Assembly (NCBI GenBank): GCA_900770835.1
Contig: CAAGLQ010000146.1
Location: 1 to 6,195, forward strand
Length of the DNA stretch: 6,195 nt
Source: an uncultured Parabacteroides sp.
GTDB lineage: Bacteria; Bacteroidota; Bacteroidia; Bacteroidales; Tannerellaceae
Direction of reading: 5' to 3'
Under the pieces are notes generated by a model that ran no database searches, had not been told where the DNA came from, and worked only from the letters and a program-made list of their open reading frames with translations. The translations under genes and the position numbers were made by a program. This document shows, piece after piece, positions 1 through 6,194 of this stretch (position 1 is its first letter; each line of letters starts with the position of its first letter).

Positions 1-1454
1 ATCTCGAAAGCTCCTGTAGGATTAGGCAACAACGTATTCACCTCATGCGTGCGAGCTACCTTGAAAGAGGGAATTGAGGTAGCTTTCTCTCGCAATTTCA
101 ACAGTTCTGGCGAAGGTGTGCTACTCAAATAAGTCTGCCCGTTGCGGGTAAATAACGCCAAGTCACGAGGAATAGAGTTTGCGCTTCTGAATTGGGTGGT
201 CGGCACGAAATTGGCATACTCCCAGTTGCTCATCCAAGCCAAAGCAATCGTTCGATTATCCGGTGCGTTGCTCCAAGTCACTGTCGCGTAATGATCTTTT
301 CCGTAATCCATCCATTTGGTCAATGCGGGAGACTCATTGATAAATCGTTTCCCATCAAACGAGCCTACAAAATACTGGGTTGCGGAACCACCAAAAGGTC
401 CACCGGGATTGATGTTGCAAACCAACACCCATTTCTTCTGTGGTCCTCCATCCACCGGCAACTCGAAGAGATCAGGACATTCCCACACACCGGCATGGGC
501 ACCTTGCCCCTCACCGAAGCTGCTCTCGTAGGTCCATTCCCGCAAATTGGGTGAAGAGTAGAGCTGCAACTCTTGCCCGACCGCCAGCACCATGATCCAA
601 CGTTGTGTCTCCTCATGCCAGATCACCTTCGGATCACGGAAGTCTCGTTGCGCAGAAGTCAGGATCGGATTCCGCTCATATTTCTTAAAAGTACGTCCAT
701 TATCCGTGCTGTATGCTAAGCTCTGCATCTGTCGCTCGCTGGCTGAGGTATAAAAAGCGATGATCGCTCCCTTGCCAAAACCGGCTGTATTCTCTGTATC
801 CACCACACAACTACCACTAAAAATCGCACCTAACGCATCCGGTGCCAACGCCACCGGCAAATGCTCCCAATGCAACAGGTCACGACTGACCGCATGGCCC
901 CAGTGCATATTGCCCCACATAGAACCGTAGGGGTTATATTGGTAAAAAAGGTGGTACTCCCCATCCTTATAAACCATACCGTTGGGATCGTTCATCCAGC
1001 CGTATGCCGGAGAGAAGTGATAGGCAGGGCGCAACGGCTCTCGGTTCGTAGCGTCAAAGGTGTCGGAAAGTTTCATCTCGTCCCAGCAAATGCTGCCTTC
1101 GGGAGCTAACTGCACATTGACCGCTACCGACTGCCCATTGGTCGCTTGCAAGGCGAGCGGCACGAAATAATCGACCTGCTTGCGTGCCAACCGCACATTG
1201 AGGCTCTTGATCACCTCGTTATTTACAATCACATAGACTTTTGATTCTTCGGCACTTTCCTCAACAGGAAGTAATAAATAAGAGGAAGGATGCTCAATGC
1301 GAACAATGCTTTGGCCATCACCTAAATGCTGAATTGCCAAGCGTGCGTCTGCCGCATACGTCTTGTTTCCCATGCCTAACCAGCAGCAGAGTGCCAAGCC
1401 TGCCACCACGCACAAGTGCTTCCCATGGAGCGCTGTTTTTCTAATTAGATTCAT
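1..1454 (-). CDS. Secreted GH32 fructan hydrolase (levanase/inulinase/fructosidase type), 3'-truncated by window edge
   Basis: The enzyme should cleave beta-fructosidic bonds in levan, inulin, fructo-oligosaccharides or sucrose by a retaining mechanism. I translated the reverse complement from the ATG at 1454-1452: 484 codons are open to the left edge and the C-terminus is missing. Residues 1-35 look like a Sec signal peptide (basic start, hydrophobic core 14-29, cleavage near TYA-AD), so it acts in the periplasm or at the surface. Residues about 36-135 form an extra beta-rich N-terminal domain, probably the DUF4980-type domain of Bacteroidetes GH32 enzymes. The beta-propeller follows with all three catalytic motifs: WMNDPNG (nucleophile D156), RDP (D274) and WECPD (acid/base E325). 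FSGS (212-215), GKDHYATVTW and IALAWMSNW are further family marks. Only the start of the C-terminal beta-sandwich is present. No Shine-Dalgarno site precedes the start. Family is secure; endo or exo action and levan or inulin preference cannot be told. It is divergent from folP, and any fructan-utilisation partners would lie outside the window. Confidence 0.95.
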   Translation of the reverse strand, partial: MNLIRKTALHGKHLCVVAGLALCCWLGMGNKTYAADARLAIQHLGDGQSIVRIEHPSSYLLLPVEESAEESKVYVIVNNEVIKSLNVRLARKQVDYFVPLALQATNGQSVAVNVQLAPEGSICWDEMKLSDTFDATNREPLRPAYHFSPAYGWMNDPNGMVYKDGEYHLFYQYNPYGSMWGNMHWGHAVSRDLLHWEHLPVALAPDALGAIFSGSCVVDTENTAGFGKGAIIAFYTSASERQMQSLAYSTDNGRTFKKYERNPILTSAQRDFRDPKVIWHEETQRWIMVLAVGQELQLYSSPNLREWTYESSFGEGQGAHAGVWECPDLFELPVDGGPQKKWVLVCNINPGGPFGGSATQYFVGSFDGKRFINESPALTKWMDYGKDHYATVTWSNAPDNRTIALAWMSNWEYANFVPTTQFRSANSIPRDLALFTRNGQTYLSSTPSPELLKLREKATSIPSFKVARTHEVNTLLPNPTGAFE

Positions 1455-1506
1455 ACGTTTACCCGTGTTTTATTTGGTCTTTTCTCGCTTTGTTGCGATT
1501 TGAGGA

Positions 1507-1535
1507 CAAAAGTAGTAGAAATCCGCAGAACGCAA
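1507..1535 (-). promoter_or_regulatory. Putative Bacteroidetes-type promoter for the GH32 gene
   Basis: Read on the minus strand, TACTTTTG (1514-1507) matches the Bacteroidetes -7 consensus TAnnTTTG. A TTG (1535-1533) lies 18 bases upstream as a possible -33 element; a GTTG four bases further out is an alternative. Transcription would begin near 1500, leaving an A-rich leader of about 45 bases before the ATG at 1454. Based on consensus matching only. Confidence 0.5.
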
Positions 1536-1600
1536 TCAACGTTTCCCGATAAATCTGAGGCGCACAGTGGAAAAGAAATGTACACCGTCAAGTTGGATTG

Positions 1601-1632
1601 TTTCGAGGATGTGCAGGATTTCATTACCTTTG
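1601..1632 (+). promoter_or_regulatory. Putative promoter P1 for folP-cdaA
   Basis: TACCTTTG at 1625-1632 is an exact TAnnTTTG -7 box. TTTC at 1601-1604, 20 bases upstream, is an imperfect -33 TTTG. Transcription would start near 1640, about 65 bases before the preferred folP start at 1704. It is the upstream member of a near-identical pair of 13-base elements. Confidence 0.5.
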
Positions 1633-1670
1633 TACACGCTAAACAATCCGAATAGAGCATGAAAGTAAAA

Positions 1671-1683
1671 TTCATTATCTTTG
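1671..1683 (+). promoter_or_regulatory. Second putative -7 box for folP (P2)
   Basis: TTCATTATCTTTG differs by one base from TTCATTACCTTTG at 1620-1632, 51 bases upstream, and contains an exact TAnnTTTG box (1676-1683). No TTG or TTTG sits at the expected -33 distance, so it may be weak, activator-dependent or a chance copy. If used, transcription would start near 1690, downstream of the ATG at 1659, and only the ATG at 1704 could serve as start. Confidence 0.4.
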
Positions 1684-1703
1684 CCTCCCTAAAAGCAAAC
1701 ATA

Positions 1704-2540
1704 ATGGAGAAAACACTTAATCTGAACGGGCGATTGGTCTCCTTAGATACACCATTGGTGATGGGTATCGTCAACGTCACGCCCGATTCATTTTATGCCG
1801 ATAGCCGGAAAGAGGGTGAGGCAGCGATTGACGCACGCATTCAACAAATCCTCGCTGAGGGAGGCGACTTGATCGACCTCGGTGGTTATTCCTCTCGTCC
1901 GGATGCGGCAGAAGTAACACCCGAAGAGGAGATGCGCCGTTTAGAGGTTGCCTTGCGTATCTTGAATCAACACTATCCGGAAGTACCCATATCGGTCGAT
2001 ACCTTCCGGGCAGACATCGCCCGCCGTTGCGTAGAGGAGTTTGGCGTAGCGATCATCAACGATATTTCCGGAGGCGAATTGGATCCTACTATGTTCGCTA
2101 CCGTTGCCAAGTTGCATGTGCCTTACATTTTGATGCACATGCGAGGCACACCACAAACCATGCAACAGCTCTGCGATTATACCGACATGATGGAGGAAAT
2201 TTTGCTCTATTTTGCCCGCAAGGTAGAGCAACTGCGATTGTTAGGTGTGAACGACATCATCCTGGATCCCGGCTTTGGTTTCAGCAAGACCCTCGAACAG
2301 AATTACACGCTTATGGCCCACTTGGATGAGTTCCATGCATTCGAGCTACCTCTATTAGTAGGTATCTCTCGAAAAAGCATGATCTACAAACTGTTAGGAG
2401 GATCTCCGGCGGATAGTTTGAACGGCACGACGGTATTAAACACCTTTGCTTTGCTACATGGAGCCCATATCCTCCGTGTACACGATGTCAAAGCCGCTGT
2501 CGAAGTTCGTCGCATGGTTCAACTGCTTCACCAATCGTAA
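1704..2540 (+). CDS. folP: Dihydropteroate synthase
   Basis: FolP condenses p-aminobenzoate with 6-hydroxymethyl-dihydropterin diphosphate to dihydropteroate in the cytoplasm (folate synthesis) and is the target of sulfonamides. The 278-residue TIM-barrel protein is of normal length. Visible motifs: GIVNVTPDSF (21-30, loop 1), DLGGYSSRP (58-66, loop 2), SVDTF (97-101), INDISGG (118-124), HMRGTPQTMQ (145-154), DPGFGFSKT (188-196), GISRKS (220-225, phosphate/sulfa-binding lysine region) and the C-terminal RVHD (258-261). I chose the ATG at 1704 because homologues begin just before the NGR.V.L strand. The in-frame ATG at 1659 would add 15 residues of MKVKFIIFAS type that run across a -7 box. An oddity is Asp67 where the canonical loop reads STRPG or SSRPG. 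The next gene, cdaA, follows after 26 bases with no terminator, so co-transcription is likely. Confidence 0.95.
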   Translation: MEKTLNLNGRLVSLDTPLVMGIVNVTPDSFYADSRKEGEAAIDARIQQILAEGGDLIDLGGYSSRPDAAEVTPEEEMRRLEVALRILNQHYPEVPISVDTFRADIARRCVEEFGVAIINDISGGELDPTMFATVAKLHVPYILMHMRGTPQTMQQLCDYTDMMEEILLYFARKVEQLRLLGVNDIILDPGFGFSKTLEQNYTLMAHLDEFHAFELPLLVGISRKSMIYKLLGGSPADSLNGTTVLNTFALLHGAHILRVHDVKAAVEVRRMVQLLHQS

Positions 2541-2566
2541 AGTATCAACTTTAAATCAGCTCGCTT

Positions 2567-3349
2567 ATGTGGATGCATTTCGGCATTAAAGACCTCATAG
2601 ATGTCTTGTTCGTCGCCTTCTTCTTGTATCAGACCTACAAGATCATGAAGAGTTCCGGCACATTGGCTATATTCAGTGGCGTTGTCTCTTTTATCATAGT
2701 CTGGATCTTGGTTTCTCAGGTTTTGGAGATGAGACTGATGGGTGCTATCTTAGACAAAATCATCAGCGTAGGTTTCGTGGTATTAGTCATCCTATTTCAA
2801 GATGAGATTCGCCGCTTCCTATTGGCACTCGGCTCTCACCGCGGATGGAAATTCTTAGGAAACCTGTTTTCTAAGCGTAGTGCGGATGAAAACGAAGGCA
2901 AATACATCGCACCTATAGTTGTGGCCTGCAAGAACATGGCCCGAAAGAAGACCGGTGCCTTAATTGTTGTACAGCAGGATGTAGATCTCTCTGTTTATGA
3001 ACATACTGGCGAGATGTTTTGTGCCGATCCTAACGCCCGTCTGATCGAGAATATCTTTTTCAAGAACAGTCCATTACACGATGGAGCCATGATTATTGCC
3101 GGCAACAAGATCCGGGCAGCCGGTTGCATCTTGCCTGTTGCGCAAAATGCCAAGCTCCCTAAAGAAATGGGGTTGCGTCACCGCTCCGGTATGGGCATGT
3201 CGTTAGAGACGGATGCGATCGTGATCATTGTCTCCGAGGAGCGAGGAAAGATTTCCGTTGCGCACAAAGGCAAGATTGAGGCTAACATCTCGGCAGATAC
3301 CTTGCGGCAGATACTCTCCGGCGAACGAGAAGTAGTCAATTATTGTTAG
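2567..3349 (+). CDS. cdaA: Membrane diadenylate cyclase (CdaA/DacA family)
   Basis: The enzyme joins two ATP molecules into the second messenger c-di-AMP, which in other bacteria controls potassium and osmolyte transport and cell-wall homeostasis. The 260 residues fit the CdaA family. Three predicted transmembrane helices lie at about 10-27, 32-53 and 61-78, followed by a short linker and a cytoplasmic DAC (DisA_N) domain at about 85-245. The DAC domain keeps GALIV (130-134), LHDGA (170-174, with the metal-binding Asp172) and RHRSG (204-208), so it should be active as a dimer. The start at 2567 leaves a short polar N-terminus before helix 1; ATG 2573 is also possible. Unlike the Firmicutes cdaA-cdaR-glmM arrangement, there is no cdaR regulator or glmM next to it; the partner here is folP. 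No convincing terminator follows. Confidence 0.95.
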   Translation: MWMHFGIKDLIDVLFVAFFLYQTYKIMKSSGTLAIFSGVVSFIIVWILVSQVLEMRLMGAILDKIISVGFVVLVILFQDEIRRFLLALGSHRGWKFLGNLFSKRSADENEGKYIAPIVVACKNMARKKTGALIVVQQDVDLSVYEHTGEMFCADPNARLIENIFFKNSPLHDGAMIIAGNKIRAAGCILPVAQNAKLPKEMGLRHRSGMGMSLETDAIVIIVSEERGKISVAHKGKIEANISADTLRQILSGEREVVNYC

Positions 3350-3409
3350 CCGGACAACTCTGTTAAATGTTCTGAAACGTGCGAAACGACAGGCAATTCT
3401 TTGGACGAT

Positions 3410-3444
3410 TTTGCCAACTCTATATAGCATTATGGCTAATTTTG
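3410..3444 (+). promoter_or_regulatory. Putative promoter for pta-ackA
   Basis: TAATTTTG at 3437-3444 matches the TAnnTTTG -7 box exactly. A TTTG at 3410-3413 could be the -33 element, though the 23-base spacing is slightly long. A start near 3450 gives a leader of about 48 A-rich bases before pta. This makes pta-ackA a unit separate from folP-cdaA and argues against translation of pta from the in-frame TTG at 3411. Confidence 0.5.
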
Positions 3445-3497
3445 CAGCACGATTGAGGAGCAAGTTTATTCAATACAAACAAAAAATATATTCCGTT

Positions 3498-4511
3498 ATG
3501 GATTTGATGCAAGACATTATCGCGCGTGCGAAAGCAAACAAGCAGCGCATTGTCCTTCCCGAAGGAACAGAGGAGAGGACGTTGAAAGCAGCCGACCGCT
3601 TAGTGGCCGACGGAGTAGCAGATATTATTTTAATTGGTAATCCCGATGAGATTCATAAACTGGCAGCCGAGTTCGGATTGACGCACATTGATCAGGCAAC
3701 GATCATTGATCCGAAGAATCACGAAAAGAAAGCCGCATACGCCGACTTGCTCTTTCAGCTTCGTCAGAAGAAGGGCATGACTCCGGAGAAGGCAGCTGTC
3801 TTAGTGGAGGATCCCCTGTTCTTGGCTTGCTTGATGATTAAGGCTGGTGATGCGGATGGCGAGATCGCCGGCGCTGAGAACACAACGGGTAATGTTTTGC
3901 GTCCTGCTTTGCAGATCATCAAGACAGCCCCAGGCATGAAGTGCGTTTCCGGCGCCTTCTTGATGTTCACGAAGACTCCGCAGTATGGTGAGGACGGCCT
4001 GTTCGTTTTCGCTGATTGTGCCGTAATGCCCAATCCGAATGCGGAGGAGTTGGCCAGCATAGCTGTGGCTACAGCCAAGACAGCACGTGACATCGCTGCG
4101 ATCGAGCCACGCGTAGCCATGTTGAGCTTCTCTACAAAGGGTAGCGCATCCCACGAGATGGTAGATAAGGTGGTTGAAGCAACCCGTTTAGCTAAGGAGA
4201 TGGCTCCCGATGTGAAGATCGACGGTGAGTTGCAATCCGATGCAGCCTTGGTAGCCAGCGTAGCCGCGAAGAAGGCTCCGGGTAGTGAGATCGCCGGTAA
4301 GGCCAACGTTTTGGTATTCCCGACTTTGGAGGTAGGTAACATCGCCTACAAGTTGGTTCAGCGTTTAGGTGGTGCAGAGGCCGTAGGTCCGATCTTGCAG
4401 GGTATGGCCGCTCCGGTGAACGATCTTTCTCGCGGTTGCTCCGTAGATGATGTCTATAAGATGGTAGCCATTGCCTGCAACCAATCTATCGGCTTAAAGG
4501 CCGCTAAATAA
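3498..4511 (+). CDS. pta: Phosphate acetyltransferase (short form)
   Basis: Pta converts acetyl-CoA and phosphate to acetyl phosphate and CoA in the cytoplasm, the first step of acetate formation. The 337 residues match the short, single-domain Pta without the N-terminal DRTGG/P-loop regions of the E. coli enzyme. Motifs: RIVLPEGTEERT (17-28), GAENTTGNVLRPALQ (125-139), SFSTKGSA (210-217), DGELQSDAA (242-250) and the Pta signature GPILQGMAAPVNDLSRGCS (297-315). Arg89, Arg135, Ser311, Arg312 and Asp318 fall at a constant +2 offset from the active-site residues I recall for the Methanosarcina thermophila enzyme, and this supports activity. I chose ATG 3498 because homologues begin just before the RIVLPE strand. 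The open frame reaches back to a TTG at 3411, but those 29 residues (MANFAARLRSKF type) overlay the promoter. Phosphate butyryltransferase is a relative, but the signature and the ackA neighbour favour Pta. Confidence 0.95.
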   Translation: MDLMQDIIARAKANKQRIVLPEGTEERTLKAADRLVADGVADIILIGNPDEIHKLAAEFGLTHIDQATIIDPKNHEKKAAYADLLFQLRQKKGMTPEKAAVLVEDPLFLACLMIKAGDADGEIAGAENTTGNVLRPALQIIKTAPGMKCVSGAFLMFTKTPQYGEDGLFVFADCAVMPNPNAEELASIAVATAKTARDIAAIEPRVAMLSFSTKGSASHEMVDKVVEATRLAKEMAPDVKIDGELQSDAALVASVAAKKAPGSEIAGKANVLVFPTLEVGNIAYKLVQRLGGAEAVGPILQGMAAPVNDLSRGCSVDDVYKMVAIACNQSIGLKAAK

Positions 4512-4540
4512 ACGTCTAATTCCTAAAAACACATAACAAC

Positions 4541-5740
4541 ATGAAGATCTTAGTTTTAAATTGCGGTAGTAGCTCTATTAAGTACAAACTGTTTGATATG
4601 GCCTCTGGCAGTGTCATGGCACAAGGTGGCATCGAGAAGATCGGTCTTCCCGGTGCGTTCTTGAAACTGACCGACAAAGAGGGCAAAAAGGTGATCTTGG
4701 AGAAAGAGATCCCAGGCCATCAAGAGGGTATCGAGTTTATCTTGAGCGTACTGACCGACGCAACATACGGTTGCATCAAGGAGTACAAAGAGATTGACGC
4801 AGTAGGTCATCGCGTGGTGCATGGCGGCGAGCAATTTGCCAGCAGTGTGCTGATCACGAAAGAGGTGATCGACAAGGTGATCGAGTGCTCCGACTTGGCT
4901 CCGCTGCATAATCCCGCTAACTTGAAGGGTATCTATGCCATGGAGGCGTTGATCCCCGGTATTCCACAAGTAGCTGTATTCGATACCGCTTTCCATCAGA
5001 CCATGCCGGATTACGCCTACATGTATGGTTTGCCATACGAGCTTTATACGAAGTATGGCGTTCGTCGTTATGGCTTCCACGGAACCAGTCACCGCTACGT
5101 ATCTCGCCGCGCTTGCGAGATCTTAGGTGTACCTTATGAGGAGCAACGCATCATCACAGCCCATGTGGGTAATGGTGGCTCTATCGCTGCCGTTGATCAT
5201 GGCAAATGCGTCGATACTTCCATGGGTCTGACACCGACAGAGGGTCTGTTGATGGGTACCCGTTGTGGTGATGTGGATGCCGGTGCTTTGGCCTTCCTGA
5301 TCGACAAAGAGGGCCTGGATGCCGCTGGCATGTCTAACTTGATCAACAAGCAGAGCGGTGTTGCCGGTCTCTCCGGCGTATCATCCGATATGCGCGAGAT
5401 CGAGGCAGCTGTTGCTGAGGGCAATCCTCGTGCGATCATGGCATTGAACGTCTATAACTACCGCATCAAGAAATACATCGGTGCGTATGCAGCAGCGATG
5501 GGCGGTTGCGACATCTTGGTTTGGACCGGTGGTGTTGGCGAGAACCAGTGGGAAACTCGTCGTGTGGTTTGCCAAGGCATGGAATATATGGGCATGAAGA
5601 TCGACGTAGAGAAGAACCATGGTATGCGTGGTGAGGAGATGGTGATCAGCACACCGGATAGCAAGGTGACCATCATCGTGGTTCCGACCGACGAGGAATT
5701 CATGATCGCATCTGATACAGCTGACATCTTGATGAAATAA
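4541..5740 (+). CDS. ackA: Acetate kinase
   Basis: AckA transfers the phosphoryl group of acetyl phosphate to ADP, giving acetate and ATP; it is a main energy-yielding step of fermentation in Bacteroidales and is reversible for acetate uptake. The 399 residues are of standard length with both ASKHA-fold halves. Motifs: LNCGSSSIK (6-14), GHRVVHGGE (89-97), FDTAFHQTMP (147-156), RRYGFHGTSH (175-184), AHVGNGGS (207-214), GLTPTEGLLMGTRCGD (229-244) and VWTGGVGEN (327-335). Asn7, Arg91, His123, Asp148, His180, Arg241 and Glu385 correspond to the catalytic residues known from the Methanosarcina thermophila enzyme (its glutamate is numbered 384). The start ATG precedes the first beta strand directly and has no clear Shine-Dalgarno site. 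It follows pta by 29 bases without a promoter or terminator, so the two form an operon that ends at the hairpins downstream. Confidence 0.97.
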   Translation: MKILVLNCGSSSIKYKLFDMASGSVMAQGGIEKIGLPGAFLKLTDKEGKKVILEKEIPGHQEGIEFILSVLTDATYGCIKEYKEIDAVGHRVVHGGEQFASSVLITKEVIDKVIECSDLAPLHNPANLKGIYAMEALIPGIPQVAVFDTAFHQTMPDYAYMYGLPYELYTKYGVRRYGFHGTSHRYVSRRACEILGVPYEEQRIITAHVGNGGSIAAVDHGKCVDTSMGLTPTEGLLMGTRCGDVDAGALAFLIDKEGLDAAGMSNLINKQSGVAGLSGVSSDMREIEAAVAEGNPRAIMALNVYNYRIKKYIGAYAAAMGGCDILVWTGGVGENQWETRRVVCQGMEYMGMKIDVEKNHGMRGEEMVISTPDSKVTIIVVPTDEEFMIASDTADILMK

Positions 5741-5770
5741 AAAACAATCAGATAGATTCTTTCATTAATT

Positions 5771-5807
5771 TACTAATCTTCGCAGCTTACAAAACACAAG
5801 ATTAGTG
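5771..5807 (+). repeat. Inverted repeat downstream of ackA, upstream of the terminator
   Basis: ACTAATCTT (5772-5780) pairs perfectly with AAGATTAGT (5798-5806), and a T-G wobble can close the base at 5771/5807. The loop is 17 bases. It lies between the ackA stop and the terminator stem at 5811 and is not followed by a T tract, so it is not a second terminator by itself. It might stabilise the transcript 3' end or bind a protein; the AT-rich stem is modest. Confidence 0.55.
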
Positions 5808-5810
5808 TTT

Positions 5811-5845
5811 AGATCGCCCTGACACCGGTTGGGGCGATCTTTTTT
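5811..5845 (+). terminator. Rho-independent terminator of pta-ackA
   Basis: AGATCGCCC (5811-5819) pairs perfectly with GGGCGATCT (5832-5840) around a 12-base loop, followed directly by a run of T (5840-5845). There is no A tract on the left side, so it should act mainly on plus-strand transcripts. It begins 70 bases after the ackA stop and separates the acetate operon from the nucleotidyltransferase gene. Confidence 0.9.
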
Positions 5846-5852
5846 ATAGAAA

Positions 5853-5884
5853 CTTGCCAACAAGCAGATTAATTTCTACATTCG
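5853..5884 (+). promoter_or_regulatory. Weak candidate promoter for the MNT gene
   Basis: CTTG (5853-5856) and TACATTCG (5877-5884; one mismatch to TAnnTTTG) are 20 bases apart, an acceptable Bacteroidetes spacing. It lies just after the terminator, where a new promoter is needed. Transcription would start near 5890, giving a very short leader that would cut into the ribosome-binding site, so the true promoter may differ. Confidence 0.3.
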
Positions 5885-5887
5885 CGG

Positions 5888-5894
5888 AAAAGGA
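5888..5894 (+). promoter_or_regulatory. Shine-Dalgarno-like site of the MNT gene
   Basis: AAAAGGA lies 3 bases before the ATG at 5898 and 6 bases before a second in-frame ATG at 5901. The spacing favours 5901 slightly. It is unlike the other genes here, which lack recognisable Shine-Dalgarno sites. Confidence 0.45.
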
Positions 5895-5897
5895 TCA

Positions 5898-6194
5898 ATG
5901 ATGAGAACAGCAGCAGAATACAAAGCATTACTCGCAAGGTTCAAGCAGGAATTTGGCGGTCAATTCGGCATCAAGGAATTGGGCTTCTTCGGATCCGTGG
6001 CGCGAGGTGAGCATACCGAGGGCAGCGATTTGGATGTCTTTGTCTCGTTGGAAAAAGTAGAGCCTTTTATCATGTTTGATTTAAAAGAATTACTTGAATC
6101 GCTCTGCAAATGCAAAGTTGATCTGATCCGCCTGCGGGATTCGTTGCGTCCCGCCTTATTGGACAACATTCGCAAAGAGGGAATCTATGTCTGA
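5898..6194 (+). CDS. MNT-family minimal nucleotidyltransferase (MntA-like antitoxin)
   Basis: This 98-residue protein is a single minimal nucleotidyltransferase domain of the DNA polymerase beta superfamily. The signature G-S-x10-D-x-D is exact (Gly32, Ser33, Asp44, Asp46, within GSVARGEHTEGSDLD), and a third acidic residue, Asp75 in KVDLI, completes the metal-binding triad, so it should be catalytic. A short helix (4-19) precedes the fold and a C-terminal helix ends with IRKEGIYV, typical of these proteins. In characterised type VII toxin-antitoxin pairs, MntA transfers AMP from ATP onto a tyrosine of the HEPN RNase HepT and silences it. The stop codon overlaps an ATG at 6187 (ATGTCTGA), as expected for an mntA-hepT pair, but the partner lies beyond the edge. 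The start is 5898 or 5901. It stands apart from the acetate operon behind a terminator. Many orphan MNT proteins are uncharacterised, so the antitoxin role is inference. Confidence 0.85.
   Translation: MMRTAAEYKALLARFKQEFGGQFGIKELGFFGSVARGEHTEGSDLDVFVSLEKVEPFIMFDLKELLESLCKCKVDLIRLRDSLRPALLDNIRKEGIYV

Noticed and set aside
192..616. Overlapping ORFs on the plus strand (192-554, 316-531) and a minus-strand ORF at 365-616
   Set aside because: They lie within the GH32 coding region in other frames; the GH32 frame has intact catalytic motifs across the same bases.
861..1444. Plus-strand ORFs at 861-1109 and 1241-1444
   Set aside because: They are antisense to the GH32 N-terminal part and show no recognisable protein features.
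1659..1703. Upstream ATG of folP adding 15 residues
   Set aside because: The extension covers a -7 box and goes beyond the usual FolP N-terminus; the ATG at 1704 fits better, though a long-leader transcript could contain the upstream ATG.
1451..1780. Minus-strand ORF of 109 codons spanning the divergent control region
   Set aside because: It starts inside folP, runs through both sets of promoter elements and has no family-like composition.
1941..2329. ORFs at 1941-2231 (minus) and 2027-2329 (plus, other frame)
   Set aside because: They are shadows of folP.
3374..3415. Direct repeat GAAACG (3374-3379, 3383-3388) and a 5-bp inverted repeat GGCAA/TTGCC (3392-3415) after cdaA
   Set aside because: They are too short to distinguish from chance, and there is no T tract to make the inverted repeat a terminator.
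3203..3463. Minus-strand ORF across the cdaA 3' end
   Set aside because: It overlaps the DAC domain and the pta promoter and shows no features of its own.
3764..4342. Long antisense ORFs in pta (192 and 117 codons)
   Set aside because: Long antisense frames arise from the codon bias of a highly expressed gene; their translations show no domain.
4556..5727. Antisense ORFs in ackA (178, 80, 79 and 89 codons)
   Set aside because: They are opposite a fully conserved acetate kinase and have no start context or motif.
5960..6175. Minus-strand ORF of 71 codons within the MNT gene
   Set aside because: It is antisense to the conserved nucleotidyltransferase signature.
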